64,000 nucleotides of DNA from DATKYQ01 sp035528415 (GTDB taxonomy: Bacteria; Myxococcota; B64-G9): the NCBI GenBank assembly GCA_035528415.1, contig DATKYQ010000081.1, forward strand, positions 52,388-116,387, read 5' to 3'. The notes under the pieces were generated by a model that worked only from the letters and a program-made list of their open reading frames with translations, was not told where the DNA came from and ran no database searches. A program made the translations under genes and the position numbers. Shown piece by piece: positions 16,347 through 25,395 of the stretch. Numbering within the stretch: position 1 is the first letter of the stretch; the number at the start of each line of letters is the position of its first letter.

Positions 16347-16994
16347 TTAGCTACCGCCGGCCTGGAAGTGGAAGGTCGTTGTCGCCAGTATCGAGGTGAA
16401 CACCGCGCTCGGTGAGCTCGACAGGGAGTAGTCTTCGTCGCCCCAATCCACCACCCAGCGGTTGTAGAAGGGCACGCTGAAGCGTAGCTGCACCCCGACC
16501 GAGAACCAGGGCGTAATGTAGTAGCTGCCGGTCAAGCCGCATTCCAATTCGCCGCCGTCCATGCCGCGGTTGAAGTTGCCGTCGGCATGGCCGCCGCCGA
16601 TGATGGAATAGCCGCCGCCCAGAAAGACGGTGGCGTCGTAGTCGCGCTCGGGCAGCCAGAACTGCAAGGGGTGCAGGTGGGCGACAACCGAGACGTGGCC
16701 GGACCCGCCGATGTCGTCTCCTCCCATGTTCCAGCCGTGGCCGGTTATGCCCAGTTCGATCGATGCGTAGCCCTTGATGTTGTAGGCCATGCCGAAACGA
16801 ATTGCCAAGCCGTCATCGAGCGTCTCGGTCAGGCGCTGCCCGTCGTTGCGATGAATTTCCCTGAGCGAAGAGTTCAGCGAGCTTTCGGACAGCGACCAGA
16901 TCCCGCCGCCGATACCGATGCCCACCGAAAATCCCTCGCGGGCCGCGGCCGGGAGGCAATGGATCAGTATTAAGACAGCAAGCGCTCTTTTCAT
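16347..16994 (-). CDS. Outer-membrane beta-barrel protein
   Basis: A 215-residue protein with a signal peptide (about 1-18, ending AAA-R) followed by alternating amphipathic strands rich in Gly and aromatic residues. The last strand is SILATTTFHFQAGGS. Its ATG overlaps the stop of the upstream TPR gene by four bases, so they form an operon. Probably a small eight-strand barrel; no specific family or ligand is recognised. Confidence 0.8.
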   Translation of the reverse strand: MKRALAVLILIHCLPAAAREGFSVGIGIGGGIWSLSESSLNSSLREIHRNDGQRLTETLDDGLAIRFGMAYNIKGYASIELGITGHGWNMGGDDIGGSGHVSVVAHLHPLQFWLPERDYDATVFLGGGYSIIGGGHADGNFNRGMDGGELECGLTGSYYITPWFSVGVQLRFSVPFYNRWVVDWGDEDYSLSSSPSAVFTSILATTTFHFQAGGS

Positions 16995-19177
16995 CGTGTA
17001 CGCCGCCGCCGCTTTTTCCGCTGGTGGCGTTTCTTCTTCTTGGTCGTCTTCTTTTCTTTAGCCAGGCGCTCGGCGGCCTCTTTTTCGACTTGCTCGAGCG
17101 TCTTGCCTTCGCGCAGCCCCTGAGCCTTGTAAAGGTAGATCTGCTCCTGCTTCTCTCCCTCGGGGCCGCCTAAGTACTTGAACACCTTGGCAATGTCTTC
17201 GTAGACATTGGCCACCTTGATGCCCGGCTCGGCCGCTTTCTGCATCATCATGGCGCATTTGGCCAGCTTGTCCAGCGCGTTGTTGGGGTCTTCGCTGTTC
17301 AAGTAGATTAATCCCATCTGGCAATAGACCTCGGCTCGTTCGCCGCCGGGCAGCATCAGGCTGTCCTCGAACGCCTGCCGGGCCTCGTTGTAGAAGGCCA
17401 GCTTCTGCTCCGCCTTGTCTTTGGCGTCACCAATTTTATCACCCATTGTCCGGTAGACGACACCCTTGTAGTAACGCGCCTCGGGGCTAAGCTCGTCGAC
17501 CTTGACCGCTTTTTCGAACTCGCTCATCGCGGCCTGCAGGTCGTCCATGCGCATGTAAAGATCGCCGACTTTTATTTGGTAGGCCACGGTTGGCTTCAAA
17601 GCGCGCTCGAACTCTCTCAGCTTCTGGACTGCCTGCGTCTTTTCGCCGAGTACGAACTGACTTTCGGCGCGATCGAAATAAACCTTGGGCAGACGCGGGT
17701 CGAGTTGCAGTGCCCGTGCAAATTCAGCCTCGGCCTTGCTGCCGTCCTTGTTCAGACTGGCCAGGCGTCCGGCCAGGTCGTGAGCCTCGGCGCTGTCATC
17801 GTAGGCCGCGAGCGACTTCCTGAGCCAAGTGTTCGCGCCGGGGACGTCGTCCGTGGCCAGGGCATACTCGGCGCGCACCAGGTAGCGCATCCCGTTCATG
17901 GGAGGCGAAAATTCGGAATCGGGGTGGCGCGAGGCATCCAGGAATTCGTCCAGAACTTTCTTGACCAGCTCGAGATTCTTGCCGCGTTGAATGTAAGCAT
18001 ACGCCCGGCGCAGGTTCGAGAATACGTGGGCCGGGTTCGCCCTGATGGCGTCCTTGAAGTAGCGCAAGGCGCGCGGCAGGTTGCCCTCGCGCAGATAGAC
18101 ATCGGCAAACAGGGCCTGGTAGTGCGGCGAATCTCCCGAGAAGCGCGCAGCCCGGCTGTAGTCTTCACGGGCCTCCTTGATCTTACCCTGCAGGATGCGA
18201 GCCTTGGCGCGGACACCGAAGACGCTGGCGTCGAGAAAAATGTCCCTTTTCTTGATGGCTCGATCGATAATCTCGGAAAGGAACTTGTCGGCCTTTTCGA
18301 TCTCGCCCTTGTCGATCATGAACAGGGCCCTGAGCGCGAAGCGCTCCGGGTTGGGCAACTCCTGGTCATCCATCCAGGCCAACTGTTTTACGAGCTCGGC
18401 TTTGAGATCTTTCTGAGCATGGTTCTGCCACAGGTTGGCGCGAACCCCTGCCAGGCGCACGATCGTCTTGGGTTCGTCCTCGTCGAGCACGTAAGCCGCC
18501 TCGAGGTCCCCCAAAGCCCGTTCGAGATCGCCGAAATTGTCACGCGGTATCAGGGCGGAGGCCTGGTCGAGCTTGTCGCGGACTTGCACGCGGATGGCCA
18601 CGTGGTGGTTGTACCAGATGGCCACCACAACCACGACAGCGGCAACTCCCAGGAGCTGGGCTAAAGTGTGCCACAGAGGTTTGGGCGGGTCCTGGACGGC
18701 GGGTTGGCGGCGAGGCAGCCATTTCTCCAACGGCTGGCCGTTCGACCCTTTGAGCGGCGGGATCTTCTCGTCCAGAGACTGCAAGAGCGCGCGAGTGTGC
18801 AAATCTCCGGGTAAGATCTCCAGAGCGCGCATCAACTCGGAAATGGCCTTCCGGTCTTGTCCGCGATCAAGGAAGATTTCACCCAGCGCGCGATGCGCCA
18901 CTGCCGAGTCGGGAGTGGACTTGAGCACTTTCTTCAGGACGATCTCCGCTTTCGGATCGTCGTAGGCCTGGTAGTACGACATCCCCAGGGCCAGCAACCC
19001 CGAAGGGGCGTTGGGGTTGCTCTTCAGGCCGCGCTTGCAAGCCGCGACGGCCTGCTGGGGTAAACCACGCTCAAGGTAGGCCTTGGCGAGCGGCACGAAG
19101 TTGCCAGGATCGGCCAGAAAATCGGCCTCGAGTCTGTCGATGTCCACCCCGGGACCGCCACCTTTTGCTTCAGCCAT
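16991..19177 (-). CDS. Membrane-anchored TPR-repeat protein
   Basis: A 728-residue protein. Residues 10-140 hold TPR units, a membrane helix lies at about 174-191 (LLGVAAVVVVVAIWYN), and residues 230-680 hold further TPR units. The tail is extremely basic (KKTTKKKKRHQRKKRRRRTR). I placed the start at ATG 19177, which has GGAGG five bases upstream, rather than at an in-frame ATG 66 bases earlier. The helix suggests a cytoplasmic N-terminal TPR block and a periplasmic C-terminal array. It shares an operon with the outer-membrane barrel and is divergent from the adenylate cyclase. Likely a scaffold; partner unknown. Confidence 0.85.
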   Translation of the reverse strand: MAEAKGGGPGVDIDRLEADFLADPGNFVPLAKAYLERGLPQQAVAACKRGLKSNPNAPSGLLALGMSYYQAYDDPKAEIVLKKVLKSTPDSAVAHRALGEIFLDRGQDRKAISELMRALEILPGDLHTRALLQSLDEKIPPLKGSNGQPLEKWLPRRQPAVQDPPKPLWHTLAQLLGVAAVVVVVAIWYNHHVAIRVQVRDKLDQASALIPRDNFGDLERALGDLEAAYVLDEDEPKTIVRLAGVRANLWQNHAQKDLKAELVKQLAWMDDQELPNPERFALRALFMIDKGEIEKADKFLSEIIDRAIKKRDIFLDASVFGVRAKARILQGKIKEAREDYSRAARFSGDSPHYQALFADVYLREGNLPRALRYFKDAIRANPAHVFSNLRRAYAYIQRGKNLELVKKVLDEFLDASRHPDSEFSPPMNGMRYLVRAEYALATDDVPGANTWLRKSLAAYDDSAEAHDLAGRLASLNKDGSKAEAEFARALQLDPRLPKVYFDRAESQFVLGEKTQAVQKLREFERALKPTVAYQIKVGDLYMRMDDLQAAMSEFEKAVKVDELSPEARYYKGVVYRTMGDKIGDAKDKAEQKLAFYNEARQAFEDSLMLPGGERAEVYCQMGLIYLNSEDPNNALDKLAKCAMMMQKAAEPGIKVANVYEDIAKVFKYLGGPEGEKQEQIYLYKAQGLREGKTLEQVEKEAAERLAKEKKTTKKKKRHQRKKRRRRTR

Positions 19178-19238
19178 CGCAACCTCCGGGCAAGGAGCCA
19201 AAAAGGTCATAAGATACGATAATTTCCCAGTCGGAATC

Positions 19239-19268
19239 TGCATAGCAGAGGCCCGAACCGGTTGTCAA
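19239..19268 (-). promoter_or_regulatory. Promoter of the TPR/outer-membrane operon
   Basis: Minus strand TTGACA (19268-19263), 18-base spacer, TATGCA (19244-19239), with extended TGC. Its -35 lies three bases from that of the divergent cyclase promoter. Confidence 0.6.
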
Positions 19269-19271
19269 GGG

Positions 19272-19301
19272 TTGACACATACAGAATGCCTGTCCTAACC
19301 T
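19272..19301 (+). promoter_or_regulatory. Promoter of the adenylate cyclase gene
   Basis: TTGACA (19272-19277), 18-base spacer, TAACCT (19296-19301), 45 bases before the TTG start of the cyclase. Confidence 0.5.
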
Positions 19302-19346
19302 GCGAGCTTACTCGTCTTCGAAGTCGGTGCAAAGGGGCCCCAAACA

Positions 19347-21677
19347 TTGCTCAAGCGAATTTTTTCATTCACGGGCTTCAAACTTGGCCTACTAATCACC
19401 CTGGTGTTCTGCGCAACCAAGCTTCCCGCTTGCGGGCTTTCCGAGAGCGGTGCTGTGCTTTTCTTGGACAACATCGAGAACGCCTGGCTCGACGAGAAGT
19501 TCGATATTCGCGGTCAGGGTAGTTCTGACGAATTCCAGAAAAAGGCCCATGTAGTAATAGTGGCCATCGACGAGAAATCGACTCGCATGCCCGATTTGGG
19601 CTTGTGGCCCTGGCCGAGATCGAAAATTGCCGAGATGGTGGCACAGCTCAACAAATGCGGTGCGAAGGTGATCGGCTTCGACGTGGTTTTCTCCGAGCCT
19701 GACGCCTCGCGAACCGAACCGGTTGTGCGGCAGATCAAGGATGCCTACGCCAAAACCGAACCGCGGGATACTGATTTCGAACGACACCTCGACGAGATCT
19801 ATGCAGGCGTTCAGGGCGATCGGGCCCTGGCTAATGTATTGGAGAACGCCGAAAACGTCGTCCTGGGATATTTTTTCTTCTGCTCACATAAGGAGATCAT
19901 CAATCTCGATCCCCGAGACATCCAGGCCGGCAAGGAGAGCATCGGCTTCGGGACAATCTCGTTCGCGGTCAAACCCGAAGGGCACTCTTGGGACGAGATG
20001 CGCGGCTCGTTCCCACAGGCGCTGGGCGTCCGAGCAAACCTACCGATATTGAGCGAGGCCGCTGATTCGTACGGCTACTTCAATCAGATACCGGACGGAG
20101 ATAGCATCTATCGCCATGTGCCGATGGTCATGGTATATGACAAACACTTCTATCCTTCTCTGTCGCTGCAGGTCCTTTCGAGCTACTATGATCAGCCGGT
20201 GGAGTTGCTGGTCAACACATTCGACAGGAAAACGTATTACCCCCGCTATATCGGATTGTACCTGGGCCCGATCGGGATGCCCGGCCCGAATCATGTTGAA
20301 GTCCCGGTCGAGAGAGGCGCGTTGTTCAGGGTCAACTACTATGGCGGGAACAGGATGTTCAGGCATGTCTCGGCCGGCGATATCATTCACGCTGACCAGG
20401 AGGCCTGCCGGGCGGTAAGGGGCAAGGTCGTACTGGTGGGAGCCACGACTATCGGAATCTACGACCTGCGGCCGACCCCACTGGAGGATTCATTCCCCGG
20501 CGTCGAGATCCACGCCAGTGTGATCGAGAACGTGATCAGGCAAGATTTCATGCTGCGTCCGGCGATTTTTTATGTCTACGAGGCGCTTTTCATGCTACTG
20601 GCGGGAATCCTCTTCAGCTGGCTGCTCATGCGTTTTCGTTTGACGATCGGACTGGTGATAACCCTGCTTTCACTGGTCGGGTTGGTGTTAGCAGATTTCT
20701 TTTTCCTGTTTCGCAACGGCATTCAGGTCCACGTCGTGCTGCCGGTGATGCACCTGGTGGTGCTCTTCGCCGGCATCGCGGTTTACCGCTATGCCACCGA
20801 GGAGCGCGAGAAGAGCAAGATCCGGCATGCCTTCCAGTTCTACCTTTCCAAGGACGTCATCGAGGACGTCATGCGGGACACCAGTAAGCTAAAGCTGGGC
20901 GGCGAGCGGCGCGAGTTGACGGTAATGTTCTCCGACATCCGCGGGTTCACTACCATCTCCGAGAAACTCGATCCCGAGGCGCTTACCGAATTGCTGAATG
21001 AGTACCTGACCCCCATGACGGAGATCGTTTTTGCACAGCACGGCACGCTGGACAAATACATCGGCGACGCTTTAATGGCCATTTTCGGCGCCCCGCTGCC
21101 TTTCGCCGATCATCCCCATGCCGCTTGCCGCGCGGCTCTGGAAATGATGGAGACCCTTGCACGCCTGCGCCAGGTGTGGGCCGAGCGCGGCCTGCCCGAG
21201 ATCGACATCGGGATCGGCGTCAACACCGGAGCCATGTCGGTGGGCAACATGGGCTCGGCCAGCCGCTTCGACTACACCGTTCTGGGCGATAACGTCAACC
21301 TGGCCTCACGCCTCGAGGGGCTCAACAAGGTCTACCACAGCCACATCATCATCAGCGAGTTCACCCGCGCCGCGGTCGGGGGGCACTTTACCTGCCGCGA
21401 ACTGGACGCTGTGCAGGTCAAGGGCAAACAACGCCCGGTGAAGATCTACGAGCTGATCCACCGGGGCCCCACGGATCCGGGAAAGGACGGCTGGATCGGC
21501 GATTTTGAAGCGGCCCTGCAACTTTACCGTACCCAGCAGTGGAATGCAGCGGCGGCGGCTTTCGGCAAGCTCGAGTCAGACCCAACTTCCGCAGTCTACA
21601 TTCAGCGCTGCCAGCAGATGAAAGACGATCCACCGGGTTCCGACTGGAACGGCGTGTGCAAGATGACATCCAAGTAA
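19347..21677 (+). CDS. CHASE2-domain class III adenylate cyclase
   Basis: A 776-residue membrane cyclase. One N-terminal helix (about 8-26) is followed by a periplasmic CHASE2 sensor (about 35-395), three membrane helices (about 405-485) and a cytoplasmic class III catalytic domain (about 520-690). Metal-binding D530 (FSDIRGFT) and D574 (DKYIGDALMAIFG), adenine-selecting K570, and transition-state N651 and R655 (GDNVNLASRLEG) are all present, so it should be active as a homodimer and specific for ATP. TTG start with AAAGGGG upstream. It opens a same-strand run of cAMP and c-di-GMP genes, 33 bases before the double cNMP-binding gene. Signal sensed by CHASE2 unknown. Confidence 0.93.
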   Translation: MLKRIFSFTGFKLGLLITLVFCATKLPACGLSESGAVLFLDNIENAWLDEKFDIRGQGSSDEFQKKAHVVIVAIDEKSTRMPDLGLWPWPRSKIAEMVAQLNKCGAKVIGFDVVFSEPDASRTEPVVRQIKDAYAKTEPRDTDFERHLDEIYAGVQGDRALANVLENAENVVLGYFFFCSHKEIINLDPRDIQAGKESIGFGTISFAVKPEGHSWDEMRGSFPQALGVRANLPILSEAADSYGYFNQIPDGDSIYRHVPMVMVYDKHFYPSLSLQVLSSYYDQPVELLVNTFDRKTYYPRYIGLYLGPIGMPGPNHVEVPVERGALFRVNYYGGNRMFRHVSAGDIIHADQEACRAVRGKVVLVGATTIGIYDLRPTPLEDSFPGVEIHASVIENVIRQDFMLRPAIFYVYEALFMLLAGILFSWLLMRFRLTIGLVITLLSLVGLVLADFFFLFRNGIQVHVVLPVMHLVVLFAGIAVYRYATEEREKSKIRHAFQFYLSKDVIEDVMRDTSKLKLGGERRELTVMFSDIRGFTTISEKLDPEALTELLNEYLTPMTEIVFAQHGTLDKYIGDALMAIFGAPLPFADHPHAACRAALEMMETLARLRQVWAERGLPEIDIGIGVNTGAMSVGNMGSASRFDYTVLGDNVNLASRLEGLNKVYHSHIIISEFTRAAVGGHFTCRELDAVQVKGKQRPVKIYELIHRGPTDPGKDGWIGDFEAALQLYRTQQWNAAAAAFGKLESDPTSAVYIQRCQQMKDDPPGSDWNGVCKMTSK

Positions 21678-21710
21678 TGACGGAAAGACAGTTGCTCATG
21701 GAGGTTTCTC

Positions 21711-22976
21711 GTGCCCTCGCAAGACGTCAAGGAACTTACCCGCCTGAAGGATCGCGCCGCACGCAGGATGGCCAAGGGTGACTGGTCGGGCGCGCTCGAT
21801 GCTCTTCTCGCGGCTCGCAAACTGGCGCCCAAGGACACCTTTGTGGCCCGCAAGGTGGGTGACATGTGCCAGCGGCTGGGCAAGAAAGAAGGGGCCGTGG
21901 CCGCCTACAGGAAGGCTGCCGCGCTCTTCGCCGGCGCCGGGTTTCTGTTCAAGGCCATCTCGGTGAACAAGATAATTCTCTCGATCGATCCTAAGGACAA
22001 GGGCGTGCAGCGGACGCTGGCGGCCTTATATGCCCGGCGGGAAGGTCCGGCCGCCACCCCTGCGGCCGCGCCGGCGCGGGCTCCGGAACTGGTCGAGATC
22101 GAGTCCTTGCCGATGCCGGCCTTTGAGATAGATCTGGACCTGGCCCGGGTGGACAGGGACAAACTGCCCTGGACTCCCTTGTTTTCCGATCTCGACCAGA
22201 ACGAACTGGACCGGGTGATCGAAAAACTGGTTCCCGTCAATGCCGCTGAGGGGACGGTTGTCTGCCGCGAGGGCGACCCCGCCGACTCGATGTACGTGAT
22301 TTCCCACGGGCTGGTGCGCGTATCCGGACGAGACGCCGCCGGCACGCCCGTCTGGCTTGTGAACCTGCGCGAGGGAGAGTTCTTCGGTGAGTTCGGCTTC
22401 TTCTCGGACGGAAAGCGGCATGCCGATGTCGTGGCCGTGGAGGACTGCGAACTTCTGCAGATCGGCCGCAGGGAGATCGAAGAGATCCTGACCGAGTTTC
22501 CCCGTGTGCGTCAGGTTCTCGAGGAGTTCTACAATTTGCGGGTGGTGGACACCCTGCTTGCCAAGAGCAAGCTGTTTGGGAGTCTCGCCCCGGAGCAGCG
22601 CCGGGATCTGTTGCTCGAGGCGGCCCTGGAGGTGCATGCAACGGGTTCGATGATAATACAGGAGGGCGACGACGGCGAGAGCCTCTACGTGATCAAGAGC
22701 GGAGAGGTCGAGGTATACACTGCCTTAGGCCAAGAGCGTATCGACCTTGCGGTTTTGGGCCCGGGCGAGATCTTCGGCGAGATCAGCATTTTAACCGGGA
22801 CGCCGACCACGGCCAACGTGGTTGCCCGAACCAGGACGGAGCTGGTCAAGTTCTCCAGGTCCGAGGTGACGGCCATGGCCGACAAACACCCGCAGCTTCA
22901 GCACCTGCTCTCCGAGACCAAAGACCACCGCGTGCATGAAACCATACAGCGGATTCAGACGGAGGGCTTCGTGTAA
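21711..22976 (+). CDS. TPR plus double cyclic-nucleotide-binding protein
   Basis: A 421-residue cytoplasmic protein. Residues 8-105 form TPR-like helices, a Pro/Ala linker follows, and two cNMP-binding domains lie at about 150-270 and 285-405. The first phosphate-binding cassette is FGEF...GKRHADV, with the Arg that contacts the cyclic phosphate. In the second, FGEIS...TPTTANV, that Arg is replaced by Thr, so it may bind poorly, bind another ligand, or serve as a structural partner. No DNA-binding or enzyme domain is present; the TPR part probably recruits a partner. GTG start with GGAGG. The stop overlaps the next start (TAATG), so it is coupled to the HD-GYP protein. Confidence 0.9.
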   Translation: MPSQDVKELTRLKDRAARRMAKGDWSGALDALLAARKLAPKDTFVARKVGDMCQRLGKKEGAVAAYRKAAALFAGAGFLFKAISVNKIILSIDPKDKGVQRTLAALYARREGPAATPAAAPARAPELVEIESLPMPAFEIDLDLARVDRDKLPWTPLFSDLDQNELDRVIEKLVPVNAAEGTVVCREGDPADSMYVISHGLVRVSGRDAAGTPVWLVNLREGEFFGEFGFFSDGKRHADVVAVEDCELLQIGRREIEEILTEFPRVRQVLEEFYNLRVVDTLLAKSKLFGSLAPEQRRDLLLEAALEVHATGSMIIQEGDDGESLYVIKSGEVEVYTALGQERIDLAVLGPGEIFGEISILTGTPTTANVVARTRTELVKFSRSEVTAMADKHPQLQHLLSETKDHRVHETIQRIQTEGFV

Positions 22977-24643
22977 TGAGCAAGACAACGAAGAAAAACG
23001 TCAGCATAGGAAGCGACGATACAAGTTACAGGCTCCAGCACGAACTCGACCTCTACAAGGCCCTGGGCGATGTGGCTGGAAAGAACTTTTCGATCGACAG
23101 GCTGCTGACCCGGTTTCTCTCGCGGGCGATGAAATTCTTCAAGACGAATGCCGGCACGATTTTCACAGTCGATGCGGGCAGCGGAGAGCTGATCTTCAGG
23201 ATAGTGCGCGGCCCGGCGCGCCGGAATCTGACCGCCAGGCGACTGCGCGCCGGGGAGGGCATCGCCGGCTGGGTAGCCAAGAGCGGCAAGCCCCGGCTGG
23301 CCAGGGACGTGCGCACCGACCCCCTGTGGAAAAAATCGCTGGCCAGGGAGGCGGGCTTTCCCACCAAGGACATCCTGGCGGTTCCCATTAGCACGCGCTC
23401 CGGCGGCATCATCGGGGTGATCGAATTGCTGAACAAGCAGGTCCATCCGGGTTTTTCGCGTCAGGATCTCGACAACCTGACGAGCATCTCCGGGTCGGTC
23501 GGGGCCGTTCTGGAGAACGCCCGTCTGTGGGGAGAGACCCGCCGGCGAAATAAACAGCTTGCGCTGCTCAACAAGGTCGGCCACCTGATAAACTCCAGCC
23601 TCGATCCGCGCCAGGTACGTCTGAGGACGATCGACGCGGCCATTCGCCTGGTCGGGGCCGTGGCGGGCTCTCTTCTGCTGATCGACCAAGAAAGCGGCGA
23701 GTTGTTCTTCGAGGTGGCGCTGGGAGAGAGGGCGCGCAAGATCCGCAAAGTGCGCCTTGGCAAGGGAGAGGGCATAGCCGGTTGGGTGGTCAAGCACGGC
23801 AAGCCGCTTGTCATCCAGGATTGCAGCAAGGATCGACGCTTCAGTCAGAGGGTGGATCACGTCTCCAAGTTCGTCACCCGCGATATGATCTGCGCTCCGG
23901 TAAAGGTCAAGGGCAGAACGATTGGAGCCGTTCAGGCTATCAACAAGAAAAGCGGCAGCTTCGACGACAGGGACATGGAGTTGTTCGTCATGTTGGCCGA
24001 TCAGGTCGGCGTTGCTATGGAAAACGCCCGCCTGTTCGAACGGCTTCAGCAGAGCTTCCTGGAGACCTCCGAGGCACTGGCCGAGGCCATCGAGTTGCGT
24101 GACGCCTACACCGGCGGGCACACCCGGCGCGTGACCAAGTACTCTTTAGCGACCGGAAGTGAACTGGGACTTGACGAGCCCGGGCTCGAAGAACTGCGCT
24201 TAGCGGCCATTCTCCACGACATCGGCAAGCTGGGCGTGGATGACGGCGTGTTGCGCAAGCCCGGGCGGCTCGACGAAAAAGAGTTCAGGCAGATGAAGAA
24301 GCACCCCCGGCTGGGTGCGGCAATCCTCGATCGTGTCCAGTACCTCAGGCCGGTATTGCCCGGGATTCGCTCGCACCACGAACGTGTCGACGGCAGAGGC
24401 TACCCTGATGGATTGCGCGGCAAAAAGATCCCGCTGGTGGCGCGTATCATTGCCGTCGCCGACACCTACGATGCCATGACGTCCGATCGGCCCTACCGAA
24501 AGGGGCTCCCGAAGAAGACGGCCGTCCAGGAATTGGTCGACTGTTCCGGGGGTCAGTTCGATCCCCGAGTCGTCGAGGCCTTCCTGCGGGCGTACCGTTC
24601 GGGCACGATCACCGGGCGGCGCGAGCGGTTTCGCCTGCGCTAG
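22976..24643 (+). CDS. GAF-GAF-HD-GYP c-di-GMP phosphodiesterase
   Basis: A 555-residue cytoplasmic protein with GAF domains at about 28-185 and 195-350 and an HD-GYP domain at about 360-535. Metal-binding H414-D415 (HDIGK), H467-H468-E469, the signature D472-GRG-Y476-P477 and the downstream ADTYDAMTSDRPYR block are intact, so c-di-GMP hydrolysis is expected. Both GAF domains contain the GEGIAGWV turn; GAF folds often bind cyclic nucleotides, which would fit this locus. ATG overlaps the previous stop by one base. It links the neighbouring cAMP genes to c-di-GMP turnover. Confidence 0.93.
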   Translation: MSKTTKKNVSIGSDDTSYRLQHELDLYKALGDVAGKNFSIDRLLTRFLSRAMKFFKTNAGTIFTVDAGSGELIFRIVRGPARRNLTARRLRAGEGIAGWVAKSGKPRLARDVRTDPLWKKSLAREAGFPTKDILAVPISTRSGGIIGVIELLNKQVHPGFSRQDLDNLTSISGSVGAVLENARLWGETRRRNKQLALLNKVGHLINSSLDPRQVRLRTIDAAIRLVGAVAGSLLLIDQESGELFFEVALGERARKIRKVRLGKGEGIAGWVVKHGKPLVIQDCSKDRRFSQRVDHVSKFVTRDMICAPVKVKGRTIGAVQAINKKSGSFDDRDMELFVMLADQVGVAMENARLFERLQQSFLETSEALAEAIELRDAYTGGHTRRVTKYSLATGSELGLDEPGLEELRLAAILHDIGKLGVDDGVLRKPGRLDEKEFRQMKKHPRLGAAILDRVQYLRPVLPGIRSHHERVDGRGYPDGLRGKKIPLVARIIAVADTYDAMTSDRPYRKGLPKKTAVQELVDCSGGQFDPRVVEAFLRAYRSGTITGRRERFRLR

Positions 24644-24720
24644 ACGAAAGGGCTTTACAGGATGTGCCATAGAAAGTTACAAGGGTGTTGGTACAAAACC
24701 CATTTCTGGAGCCAGGTTCA

Positions 24721-25371
24721 ATGAACGGTGAGAGCGACAGGTTGTTCGAGCGTTTCGGCAGGGAATTCCCTGCTGGAACGGTTGTGTTCAAGGAGGGCGA
24801 CGTCGGCAACGAGATGTACGTCATCCAATCGGGCAAGGTCAATGTCACCAAGGCCGTACGCGGCGTCGAGAAAGTGTTGGTGACGCTTGGCGCGGGGGCT
24901 TTCTTCGGCGAGATGGCAATCATCAACCAGAAACCGCGATCGGCGTCCATTGTCGTGGTCGAGGACGCTCGCCTATTGGTGATCGGCCCCAAGACCTTCG
25001 AAACCATGATCAGAGGCAATTCAGAGATTGCGGTGCGTATGATCAAGATCCTGGCACAACGGCTGCAAGAGGCCGACGAGCAGATCGAGAACCTGATGCT
25101 CAGGGATCACAACAGTCGGGTGGTTCACTTTCTCACCCACCTGGCCGGTAAGGGCAAGCCGGTGGCCGGCGGCGTCTTCGTGGAAGCGGACACCTCGGGT
25201 CTGGCGAGGAAGATCGGGTTGCAGGAAGAACAGGTCGGGGAAGTGCTCGGCAAGTTGATGAACGCCAAGCTGATTCGCGTCCAGGAAGGTGGCTACCTGA
25301 TCCACGACGTGGGGCGCTTGCGCGAGTTTCTAGAGTTTCTTGAGATGAAGGAAAAGTTCGGGGATATTTAG
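24721..25371 (+). CDS. CRP-like cyclic-AMP-responsive transcription regulator
   Basis: A 216-residue CRP/FNR-type protein. The cNMP-binding domain spans about 5-115 with phosphate-binding cassette FFGEMAIINQKPRSAS, keeping E64, R73 and S74, which match the cAMP-contact Glu, Arg and Ser of E. coli CRP. A dimerisation helix (about 115-140) and a winged helix (about 155-200, SGLARKIGLQEEQVGEVL) follow. I prefer ATG 24721, which has GGAG upstream, over a TTG 36 bases earlier. The 77-base gap before it could hold its own control site. Likely the transcriptional reader of cAMP from the upstream cyclase. Confidence 0.88.
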   Translation: MNGESDRLFERFGREFPAGTVVFKEGDVGNEMYVIQSGKVNVTKAVRGVEKVLVTLGAGAFFGEMAIINQKPRSASIVVVEDARLLVIGPKTFETMIRGNSEIAVRMIKILAQRLQEADEQIENLMLRDHNSRVVHFLTHLAGKGKPVAGGVFVEADTSGLARKIGLQEEQVGEVLGKLMNAKLIRVQEGGYLIHDVGRLREFLEFLEMKEKFGDI

Positions 25372-25395
25372 CGCCGCGGGGCCATTCTTGCGGAA

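Noticed and set aside
17576..18664. Long plus-strand open frame of 362 codons
   Set aside because: Antisense to the well-supported TPR membrane protein at 16991-19177; no family features and no ribosome-binding site. It arises from codon bias of the real gene.
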